A stretch of 64,000 nucleotides of DNA from Channa striata. Its lineage: Eukaryota; Chordata; Actinopteri; Anabantiformes; Channidae. Below, piece by piece: positions 39,901-52,497 of the stretch; position 1 is the first letter of the stretch; every line of letters begins with the position of its first letter. A program made the translations under genes and the position numbers. The notes below the pieces were generated by a model, which was given only the letters and a program-made list of their open reading frames with translations, was not told the DNA's origin and did no database searches. The stretch lies in assembly GCA_033026295.1 (NCBI GenBank), contig CM065180.1:20117523-20181522 (forward strand), written 5' to 3'.

Positions 39901-42829
39901 CATCAGATATCAGATACGTAATCATTACGTTTAAAATCACTTCCCAGACTATTTACAAGTATCTGACCAAGAAAACTGGACTGATAATGACCTTAAACCG
40001 GCGTGAATACTACCCACTCCCGAAGCTTGGCCTAGCAACTAGTAGTAAGTTTGCGTCTGTGCCAGCTCACATTTGGCCCTCCAATGGCAGAATGCAGCCA
40101 AGTGCACTGACATTCATCAACAGGAGGCCTGGCTCCGACGCTTACAGCTTTTAATCAGATTATGTTCATTTTACTCTGTGTATGAAGTGAAATGTTGTCA
40201 GTCTTACAAAATAAGAGCGTGGAATGCAACAACTGAAATTAAAGTTGGAATTTGTTTGATGGCTAAGAAGCAGCCAGTCTCCCAAAATGATTTCTAATGA
40301 ACAGAATTCAAAAATTTTATAAATACACATCAAAGTAAAGTATTTTTTTTCCCAGGTCTACACTTCAACACACATGAACGATGGTTGGGAGCCGTCAGCG
40401 GCGCAGAAGCACGTGAAGGCTTCGGAGCGCAGCGAGTGTGTCGTCTCCAACCTGATCGGTGTCAGTTCCACTGACAGGCAAGACAAACAGAGGCGGCTAA
40501 AAATATCTCAGAGAAACACACACATGATTATACCCCGAGTACATTTACACAGCGTGTATGTCTGAGTGAAGGAACAGAGGAGTGCTGTACTGAGAGGCTT
40601 TAATGATAGCAGCACGCCAAACGGCTGATGGAGCGACGACTAAAAATAAAGTATGTTCCATCAACAGGCTTCACTTTAAAACTACAGGATGCTTATAAAA
40701 TGTTTGTCAGTGTCACTCCTTAATTTGAAGTAGAGCTTTAATAAAACCAATAAATCGATTAGAAGTGAGTATAGGAAAGTTATTCAGCAACTGTTTTGTC
40801 TGTCGATTGATCATTGAAGAAAAAGTAATGACACCATCTGCAATTTCCTGGTTGCATTCATAAATGGGCCATAAAATGTGACCTGATCTTCACCAATGCG
40901 ACAAACATCAACACAATATTAATAAGCTGATAAAACAATCATCTTTTTATGACTTGATGGTGGAAAAGGTAATGGCAAATGTGCTGTAAGCACTGGTTAA
41001 ACAATCGTTGGCAGGAAAAACTATGACAAGCACTTCCTGTATCCATCAATCAAAATGTTATTTATGTAATATATACTGCTCAAATAGAGTTCAAAGAGCT
41101 TAACAGACGACTGAAAGTTGAAAAAGGTGTAAACACCAGCGATAATGTCCATAAAACAGGAGTAAAGCTGTGAATTATACCCGCACAACATTATTCTTTG
41201 GAGAGCTGCTTTAGCAGTTCGTGATCTTGAGAGCCGTTCACAAATTTAGCCACATTTGTGAACGGCTCTCAAGGTCATTCTACAGCGTCTCTATTAGGCT
41301 GAGGTCTGAACTCTGACCGGGCCAATGCAAAAGGTGGACTGTGTGTCTCTGAAGCCATTTTATGAAAGCTTTATTTCAGTGTTTCGGGTCATTGTCCTGC
41401 CGAAGGCCACCCTGACATTATCCTGTAGGATCCCCTGATGAACGGGGCATTCATTTTCCATTTCTCAATTGCAGGTGGTCCAGGTCCAGAGGACGCAGAG
41501 CAGCTTCAAATTTTGAAGCTTCCTACATCAGACTTCAATGTTGGAACAAGATTTTCATATTGATCACGCTTTTTTATGCCATACTTTGAGCGTGTGTTCT
41601 TCCTAAACGATTCTACCTTTGTTCGATCTGCCCACAATAAATGTTCCCAGTAGTGTTGTAGACTGTCAAGGTCCTCTTTGGCAAGCTTCTGGCGCTATGC
41701 AATGTTATTTTTGGAGAGCAATGGCTTCCTCTGTAGTGTCCTGCCATGGTTACCACGACTGTTCCGTTTTGGTATGCAGAGATATTAACCCACTTCAATA
41801 AATACTCTGTGGACTGATGAATATCTAAAGTCTTTGGGAAAACTTTGCAACTCTTTCTAGCTACATGCAAATCCTAAAACTCTTGATCGTAGGTCTTCTG
41901 ATACTTTTGTTTTTATTAAGCATGGCTCACATCAGCTGATGCTGCTTGTGATTAACACACTGATACAGTCTGAGTAGTTTTAAAAGTCAGGCTAAAGTTC
42001 TTCTAACCACAGCTCCATTGTCGTTTCATTGATTGGACTCCAGGTTTGCGACACGCAACTCCAGTTGACTAGGGACGTTCCATGTTCTTGGACCGATCAC
42101 TATCTAGATGTTAACATGGTATCGACACAGCATCTGAGAAGGTTTGGTACAAGAGGTCCAAGCACACAAAGCCAGGCTGGGGCCCAATTGGTGGTACCGG
42201 CATCAGGACATTTAGTCACATCCGAAGCCTAAAAATGGCTGTTCATGTTTGAGACTTTAGTAAAGACAAGATGACATTTTATGACCAACTTGCATTTTCT
42301 ATCCATCCATCCACCCATCTATATCTATTTATACACATCCAGATGGAGTTTCTAGTCTTTCCTGCATTCTGATTCACGGGCGGCTGCACTTTAAGTGTCG
42401 TGTGTCCTCATTACCTTTTCGCTGTCTTTAAATAGCAGTTGTATTTAACTTTAATTTACAGGACATTTACCATGCGGAATGTGTTTATTGTGTTCGATAA
42501 TGCTTTTGCACAGCAAATGTCATTTTTCCTAGGTTATTTAAACAGCGTAGAACTGATGAATTCTTTTAAGTATAAAGATATATCCATTTATGGTTAGGTC
42601 GGTACATAAACCTTTTTGTTTGGTGCGGTGTTAGCACAATAGAATATTCAAAGAATATATTTACCATATCAAAAAAAGGTTAACATTATGTTTTCCTAGC
42701 AGTAATTTCCAGCACTGGCTCATTTACATATCAGGAGACCAGATATTCGATCAAAGTCTATTTAATTCTATTCTACTGTCAACCCCTCACTGATTAGAGT
42801 GGTTATAATTAATACAAACACTTTCTCCC

Positions 42830-42866
<37 letters not shown>

Positions 42867-42945
42867 GAAATCATGCACCTCAACATTACTTCACTCCCAC
42901 ACAATATCTTCTTTTTGGTCACACCACCCACTCACTATGATAATA

Positions 42946-42998
<53 letters not shown>

Positions 42999-45900
42999 GA
43001 CCACCCACTCATTTCAATGATACTGCAGATTGAATACACAGAGTGAGGATGGAGGGAGTGAGGTAGAGACAGAAACGGTGAGAGCTGCTGTGTGCACATA
43101 TTGCTTCAAGGCAACTGCTCTTTTGGTGTATTGATACTGCCAAATCCCTAACCAAAACACACACACACACACACACACACCTGTCACTAAAATAGAAGAG
43201 TACACTGTTCAACAAAATGACCCTTGGGGCAAAACAAACAATCCGTCTTTACAAAAATATTCTGCTGCAGGACTGACGTGTGGCCTTCTTCCTTCCATTT
43301 AACCGAATAATAATTACAGGGTCTAATAATTGCCGTGCACGACAATACAAACCCATTTATAGTAGTGGATAGAAAGATGGCAATGTAATCTGGCAAAAAT
43401 TGCATTTAAAGTGACACTTGGAAGCTTGTGAACCTTTCAGAATTTTGCCTATTACTGCAAAAGTGTGAGGTAAAAGAGGAACAGATTTTCAAGTCTTAAA
43501 ACTAGATAAAGGAAACCCCATTAAAAACTGAAGGGATTTTAGCCCATTTCTCCTTTCAGAACAGCATCAACCCAGGGATGATGTTCGTATTCTTGCGGGA
43601 ACTATCTGCTTCAGGTGCTTCCATGGGATTAAGGTCAGGATTTTCCAACTTCTGATTTATCCATCCGAATGGATCATCGCTTAGGTGTCACTCTGCTTCC
43701 ATCTTTTGTCTCCCTCTTTATCATCTATCACAGCGTCCCCAAGGGGTCTGCAAAGCCCATAAGCTGTGATAGATCTCTTTCGAAGCCTGGCCCACACCAC
43801 AAGAATCATCCTGCTCTTCCGTCCCCGTCTGTGAGTCACTGATGCATTTCATATACCACGAACAATCTCACTTGATGCTCCTTAAGTGAAACCTAAACAA
43901 ACCCATTAAACATCCATCAATCACCATCCAACTGAAGTCATCACCTGCCTGTCTCCCTCACAAACTCTCCCCTGCCCTCCCTGTGACCTGACTGCCGTCT
44001 GACCCCACGCATGTGTCTTCATTATTTATTGCCTACATTAAATATCCATGCATAACACACACACACAGAGTTTGGCATACGGTACGTACTGAAAGACAAA
44101 ACAATTACAGTTTTTGTGTCTGTGCCATTTCTTTTGCTCTCACTTCTCCCTCTCTCATCACGCTGTTACATCACTGCTCATGTAATCTGTGCTTTGGGGG
44201 CTGCAGAGGTAAGCAGGCATGCAGTGCACCTGTGGAGTCTACCTGTAAGACCAGCAGAGCATTAAGTTACGCTACATGCAGCAGTTAGCACCCTGGCTCC
44301 TCTCTCAGCCGACGGGGAGCTGCTTTTGTTGCCGTTAGCTTAATTAGAGTGAGGAGGATAGTCATTTTATCCCGTGTGCTGTGCGAGATCACACATACAG
44401 CCTATTAAGACTGTGTATAAAACCATTACTGTTCAGTTATGTTAATCAACGCAATTAATTTGCTTGCTGTAAAATTCGTTTTTCATTCACTTTCAAGTTT
44501 TTGTAGTCAAAATCAGCTACTATCATACTTTTGTATTCATTTATAATTTTTTTGTCGTTGTGTAATTGCATGGCCTGTAACATATTGTCTGATATTCCAG
44601 CAATAACTTCTTCATGTTGTCCCAAAAGCAACGTTTTCCACAAACCTATTTTCCCAGATGAGGGCATGTCTCTGCATGCAAACTTACTTCCTTCGCCCAC
44701 ATTTTACAACATTTACAGTAAGTACAGAACTTGCAATGACAAAGACAAGGACAAAGAAAAGCGCAAAAATCACATTTACACTATGAATTGTAGCCAGACG
44801 ATCGATCGACAGAACTTGAACATTTTTGAGTAAAATATCTGGCTGTGGCCTCTCACATGTGACGCTTTGCTGTTTGGCTTTGCAATAAATGATTGTAAAC
44901 TACTTGGACATATTTTTAGTTTGGGACTGAGAAAACTATCGAATGTTGGTGTGGGACAATGAGCATGTTTTATTACTTTCTGAAATTGTACATCTCAGAT
45001 GTCATTGGGCAAGAAGCGAGGACCTCTCTGGACAGGTCACCAGTCTCAGTGCCAACACAGAGAAACCTACATGGACAGACAACCAATCGGCAGACAACGT
45101 ATGACAAAAAAAAATCTGATTGCTGCAGTAACTGCACTTAAGGATGCTCAGTAAAACCTACTCACACACACACACGGCTTCCATTTGAAACATTTTTGTC
45201 AGCTGTAGTCCTCTGCAGTGTCCCATGCTGACTCTCTCACTCCACAACAGGCACATGTCATCATTATGTAACCACTGGTTGTCAATTTATAACATCCCAT
45301 CGCGCTCTGTGTATCAGTACAGTGTGCACACAGAGTGCTCAAACACAGTACATCACGAGGACACTGTAAATTTTAAAGATAAAAAAATAAAACAGCCGAA
45401 ACTCGCAGGATTACAATCCTTTCCTACCACCTTTCCCCATTCTCGTCTCCTCTCCATCGTGTTCTAGTGTAATTCTGTTCATTAATTGCTGGCAGAACAC
45501 TGACGTTCTCCTCAGCCTTTTTTTTCCTCTAATGAGCTGCCAGTATGTGTGTACTTGTGCATTTTTAGGTGTGTGCATGCGCACAGGAGACGCAGTGACA
45601 CGCTGTACATTGATGTCCCAGATTTAGATGCTGTCAGATTCGTGGCCAGGTTCAACACTACATCACAGTGTGTCGGATCGACCTATTTGGAGATATTTAT
45701 GAACATACAGCTCTTGTAATACATCACCTCTAGTATATCACATGTACAAAAACAGATACGCAGGGCTCTTTAAATATCAGCTACGTATAACTAACAATAT
45801 CTTAGGTTTGATGATTGCTCCTTTGCATAAAATGTAAAAAATTAAACTTGCTGATCAACTCCTCAACCTTTTTTTTTCAGATTGTAATAAAATTCTTGGC

Positions 45901-46937
45901 TAAAACGAATTTAGGTAGCAAATAGTCAGAGCAACAAAAGAGAAAACAAATAAACCTTTGTTGTCATGGCAACAATATTAATCATGCTGCTATGGACGGC
46001 TGTAAACCGTTCACTGTCAAAAAAATTGGTTAGGTTTACAAAAACTTTGTGCTGCGATACAAACATAAACATGAGCCACTAACAAAGAAAGATCAGATGT
46101 GAAAGAAGCAAAAAATAAATTTTTTTTTGCCTCTAAACCCTAAAAACTGCACCTTTGAGTCACAGCACGCCCTTCAGTCAGCCGCCCTGTTCGGCCAGTC
46201 CCTCGCACCTCACTGCTCTGACTGGGTCAGTCAGCGAGACATGACGGGGAGATCGCATGGAATGTCGGCACACGGCCTCCAGTCAGGGTTGGATGGAACA
46301 CCATTGGGAAATGAATAATATGAAGCTGCATGGCTGGGAGACGCACACATTATTGGGGCGCTCTTCTTTGGCAAAATCACCTTTGTTATAGCAAACGGCC
46401 TCAACATTAAAACCACCTGCTGTTTTAACCACGTGTACTTTAACATTCCGATGAGAAAGAAAGAAACGTGGGAGAATTCCCGAGTATATTAAGATACAGA
46501 GGAATGCTGTACAGACAGTGCAGTGCTGCACATGTGCATTCCAAACTAAATTCTGGTCACTTCTTGATTTGTCTGACTGGAGAAGTTGAGTCTGAGGCAC
46601 CACGTTACAATTTGATTTTCGCATCGATCGGTAAAAAGGCTGACCGGCAAGTTTGACTCGAGTACAAACCATTTCCACCAGATGTTCTCCGTGACTGAGC
46701 CTGGCAGACCTGGCACAGTGTTTAAACAGCATGTAGAGAGGTACGGGCGAGCCAGACTTCTGTTCCTGTTTTCGTTTCTTGCTTTTCCTGCTGTCTAAGT
46801 AGAATGGAAACATCCTGGTGAGTCGGGTGGAAGACGGGATACCAGAGGAACAAGATCAAGATGATAAGGAAGGGAAAGCAAAAGGAAGAAAGTCGATAAT
46901 CTGAACTAAACATGACATTCAACTTGGGCACCTCCCA

Positions 46938-46981
<44 letters not shown>

Positions 46982-49382
46982 GGGCTTATATAAGGGGGCT
47001 GAACATCCTACGCCAATGTATAAATACCCACGATGCCACTGGTGAAGCAGGGAGAAGGGTCAGAGTGAGTCAGCACACCCATATCACTCCTCTTCTTTCT
47101 CTCTCATTCCCTTCCATCAATCCATCCTTTTCTCTTCTTCTCCTCCTCCTCCTCCTTTACATCCATCACTTCTCATGGTGTTTAAGTGCTTTATCATGGG
47201 AAAACAAAGAGGTTTTTCACTTGGCAGGAAAACCGTGACCTCGAGTGAGTCGGTGATGAGCATAAGACAAGTAAACAAAAGCCAACAATCGCTTTGACAG
47301 AAATGCCTTTTTAAAGTGTAGCTCTTTGATGACAAAAGGATTTGAGATTAAAGAACATTTCCATTCATTGTTTTTTTATTCTGTTAACTATTTCTGGATT
47401 TATGTAAAACAGTTATAGAATTAACCTTGTTGCTGTTTATTTTTACAATTACACAGAGCAGACCGGCAGAGTGTTGGGCTGTAACACTTTACTAGTGTTA
47501 CAGTAATAATATTATTACTGTCCCCAGTAATGACTAGTACTAAAAACTACTTTTAGACACACTGGGTAAAGTTGGTGGAAATACACCCCAACAAAGACGA
47601 GGCCTCGTCAACGGCCAACCCAACTCAATCTGGATTTTAATCAGCAAATAACAGCAGCTAGAACAAAGAGCTAACGAGGCTTGTGGCTGCATGAGTGATG
47701 GATGAAATGTTGCCCGTTTCCACCATTCGTCAAATTTGAAGATTGTATTCCTACCACTTATGACAGTTACTTAATCACTAGATATTTACATATCAGTCAG
47801 TGTACGGTGACATGCATGTCAAACATTTGTCTATTAGCCAACTACTGTATCCTCATGGCTACCGACTGCTGCAATCCTAGTGGATGTTGGAGCGTAATGA
47901 CATAACTCTGTAGCTTCAATACTTCTCTTAGCAACAATATGTGTAATTTAGGAAGGTGCTGTTGGGTGCTGGAGTTGGACGTAGAAACAGGTTTGTCGGC
48001 CAGTTGTGTTGGCACATACAAGGACTGACTCAGGACATACTGTACAATGCAGCAAAGAAAAAAGACAAACGAGCCACAGGGGAGAGAAATAGCAAAAAAA
48101 ATAGGCTATAAAACTACTGACTGAATAATTGTGTACGAATGCAGCACCTCCTGTAAATAGCAGCCCTCTCTCTTTCAACAGTGCATCTAAAATTCAATTA
48201 GGGAGAGAAAAAAAAAAAAAACAGCGACAAAAACAATAAAATCCGGCCTCTTCAGGAAACACTACAATCTGGCTGGCTTCACGCTCTGTTCGATTTCAGT
48301 TTCAGCTCAGTGCCAGCGCCATGAAAAACATTCTGGCACGAGATATTTTACGTGGTCCAGCTCACACCTCCACCCTTATCCGCTCTCTCATTCACTCCAC
48401 CTCTCCTTCCCATTCACTGCATCCTTCTCACTATCTTTCATTCACCGTGTCTCCTTCCCTCGATTTCTGTCCATCACATCCCTTCTGCCTGCCTCTCTCT
48501 ATGCTTTTCCGTTCATCCCACTCTGTGTCTCAGGCATTCATCTGTCTTTTCTCTGTCACTTTTAATTCCCCTTCCTGTCTCTCTCGATCACTTTCTGTCC
48601 CCGTCATACTCCGTCTCTGGCTCACATGGTTAATTCTGCTGCAAACACACTTATTGTCAGCAACAGTTTGCTGTTTCGCACTCACACAGCTGCACACTCT
48701 CAGACACTCTGGGAGCCGTCCAGCATCTGTAACTACGCTGCTTCACTGCAGTGTGGGTGTAGCTACAGTACAGTACTTGCTTTTGGGCACTTCAAACTAC
48801 TGGTTCCTTCCGGATCTACAGGGTTAGGGTAGTCAAACTTGGAAACTACACAAATTTTCATTTGTCACGATTAATATAGGGATTGTTTCTTGTGACCAAC
48901 ATGTGTTTGAGAGGTAGCTGGTGGGTTTGGGTTTTTCTGCCTCCAGCACAACATTCTATGAGATTCCTAAACGATAAATGTAACCGTAATCATTAACAGG
49001 TTGTACACAATGCAAGACTCCTTTGCTAGACTCTGAATAATGTCACAAATGCCGTCAATAAATGCCATCATACTTTTAAAAACACTTTCTCCCCATCACA
49101 CCCTAAGGCGCCTTAAGTGTTTTACACAGGCGCAAGGTTGAAAGCCTCTCCCCTGTGATACAACCTCTGAAGGCCGTTTAAAAGAGGATCAACAAAGACC
49201 CCCCCACGCCAGTATGGCGTATACATACGGAACGGCGAGGAGGTGTATTGACGCAGTGAAGCCGTTTAAAAAGGTGTTTTTCTGTTTGTATGTGTGTGTC
49301 TGGAGGGCTCTTGGTTTCCTCTCATGGCAGTAGTACATCTACCTCCACACAATGACCTGAACATGTCCAGCCAACTCACACA

Positions 49383-49443
<61 letters not shown>

Positions 49444-52338
49444 AAGAAAAATAAAAAAAATCCTGCAATCTCGTGTACTGTACATCAGCTTTTCTCCTCC
49501 CTCCAACCTTCATGGCCACTTTCTCCGTCTCTCTCCCTCTGAACTCCCCCGCAAGAAATGCCTGCTGTTTTGGGCCAGACAGCAAGAAAATAACCGAGAG
49601 GAAAGTATACGTTAAAGAAATACTAAGTGTGAATGCCTACTGTACATTATGTGCAGCGCACTTTGTTTGCTGAAGAGTACAGTCATCGTCCTCAACACGC
49701 AGCTTTACTTAATCTACCGATTTACTCATTAATTCAGAGAGTGAGGGAGAGGTGGTATGAAGAGGATGAGTGAGAGAGAGTGGGAGAGAGGACAGAGGGG
49801 TGAGAGTGAAGAGCTGCAAATATTAACAAGAGAGACGATGAGACTAACAGGTTTGACTAGCAAATAATGAACTAAATACAAGTTGTAGAGATGCCTGAAT
49901 CCATTACATAATGAAAACTAAATGCTGGAGCAACACTACATGACTGATCTTATTATGCGTTTTCTACATACTAGGAAAACACTGGACACAAAAATGTCCA
50001 GTGATGTACAATCACAAGTAACATACTGTTGTGCAACACCAATACGAGTTTGTCTCTGTTGGACTGGACGCGAGGCCTTGAAATGGAAATATATAAATAA
50101 CGTCACATGGGGGAAGTTATTTCACTCTTTTCTTTGCTTTCTCCTGAAATCAAAATGATTATGGTTTGCCCTCGCTGACAGCAGCCGACGATGGATATTT
50201 GCGTCAGGGGATATCGGCATAAAGTTGCGTGGCGTCTGTTTAGTCTGTCACGCTCTGTGGGGGATAAAGACGGCTCTTTTTTGGGATGTACTGTAGGACA
50301 TCTCTGGAGGTAGATACTAATCAGGCCTGATGCCAATTCCGAACTCCATGACTGAAGTAATGTAGGAAAAAAAGACAGAAATCGTCTTTAATAAACATGC
50401 CAGTTGAAGAGCCGAGTGATTTATGCTAAGCATGTCCAGCTTTCTCGTCCCAAAGTCAGTAGGTTTTTTTGACAGGGTTTTCAGGTAAATACCTGAAATA
50501 AGGTCTGTGGTTAACAGAAGTTTAAGAGCTTTTCATGGTTCTTTTTAGATCCTGAACATCATCAGTAACTACCCCACTCAGGTTTATGTTGAGTTTTTAT
50601 GTGTATTACAAAAAGCTGCTGCTACCAAGTGGCTAAATAAGACTAGAGAGGTCGACGGGATCGATAAGCATCATCATTCCGGACATGGTCACTCATCTAC
50701 GCACTAGTCCACTTATAAATCATACGGATTTTGGGTTTATATTAAACGAAGCCATACAGCAGTGCCAGTACATTTACGTAAAGCCTTAAAACTAAAATAA
50801 GCTGCAGCATTTTAAGTTATCTGAAGATGAGAGCGCGATGACTGATCAAAATCTCAAATCACTAACAAATATTACCTCTAGTTTTTTTTTTTGTTTTGTT
50901 TTGTTTTCATTGAGATGTAAAAATTCAAGCATTCTCTCAAGCCCCTTTCAGACACGGACTGGATTCCAGACATTCTCCAGACTTTAAGCGGAGGGGGTGT
51001 ATGTGTGAACGCAAATGCACAAGTCTGTTGGCCACGACACTACGTGGATCTTCTCCAGCCAGCTCCCTAGTGCAAAATCCGGATTATCTCCCACCGAGCT
51101 TGTGAATAGAGGAGGTAAATCACCGACTGAGTGAGCGTGTTCATGACATCCATTTCCTGTGACTGCTGCGAAACCAGGCAGGTGAACAACTCATACTAAT
51201 AGTGCAGATGCATCTAAATATCTTTACTATTGATACAGACATCAGCAGCCAACATTACTAGTGAGTGAGTAGTGTTGTCTGCCATCGCCATCATGGAAAA
51301 CACTTCCGCAGCTTAGTTTTTAGCACCACCTGTCTGAAACCTGAAACAGGTTTCAGACAGTAAAACATTGTCTGCCTTTCATCACCTTTAAAGGAAAATA
51401 TATCTGACTATCGTCTGTGTTTCTTTTATTTCCTCTTGGAGACCTGCACAATGAAATCAAATATAAACAGAACAGATTTAGTGGTATGCCTTGACTTAAA
51501 ACCAGACTGAATTTCTCCCCTCACTGCTATTTTCTCTTTAAACCGACTGCAGTTGAATAAAGACAATCTTCTGCTGAACTTTTGACATAAAAAGCCAATT
51601 TAGACACCAGCCTGAGGAGTCTAGATTTGGCTTCTTAAGACGAGGCTGGATAACAGCATGTTTAAAAGCTGCTGGGACTGACCCCATACTGGCAGGGAGC
51701 AATTAATGAGAGCCACAAAACTAGGCCCCACAGTCTGAAACCCATTCTTAAACATGTGTTCGTGTTAGAAGGCAAAGCAGGACACAGTCTGCAAGAATTT
51801 GGTCAATGCTTGGCTACAGACCAGCCGTGCTTGGCTGCCTGTTGTTCTTCTTACATGTACAGACACACAAATGCTTAAACATATTTAGAAATCTTGACAT
51901 CATAACACCACAATATCTCTAGTTCAGTTTTTTTCATAAAACTGTTTTATCCACCTATAAAGAAGAAACTGAAGATGCTATTGGTGCACAGTGTTTAAAA
52001 TAACACTCCCTCTCTTACACATAAAGTAACACACTGAACAAGTGTATTCATAAACTGACAATGACAGAGACAGGAAACAATAAAAAGAAACTAATGAGGG
52101 GTTGAGGGTGGTGCAGGGACAGACTGCTAGATCTAAAGTGAAATGAGAGTAAACGGCATAGAACAGAAGAAAAAGTGAAATAAAGAAAGAGTCAGAAAGA
52201 TGGAGCAAGACACAGAAAAAGAGGCCTGGGATGTCTTCCTGTTGGCTCCTGTCCTTGTTGCTAGGTTACCACCCATTGACGAATGGGTTAAAGGATCTCA
52301 GGAGCAATAGTGACATAGTTAGCTGGTCTCTATCAGAC

Positions 52339-52381
<43 letters not shown>

Positions 52382-52464
52382 CGGAGACAAGAACACAGAA
52401 ATGGAGCAACTGTGCATCTTTGTTTTTTATTTGCCATTGCTATAGTGATATCTGCACATCAAGA

Positions 52465-52497
<33 letters not shown>

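Noticed and set aside
46283..46813. 176-codon open frame on the minus strand in intron 2
   Set aside because: No recognisable motif, would not splice in frame with exons 2 and 3, and an open frame of this length is expected by chance in this much sequence.
48321..48827. 168-codon open frame on the plus strand
   Set aside because: Low-complexity Ser/Leu/Pro composition from T/C-rich intronic DNA; no domain, no conserved motif, no evidence of a promoter.
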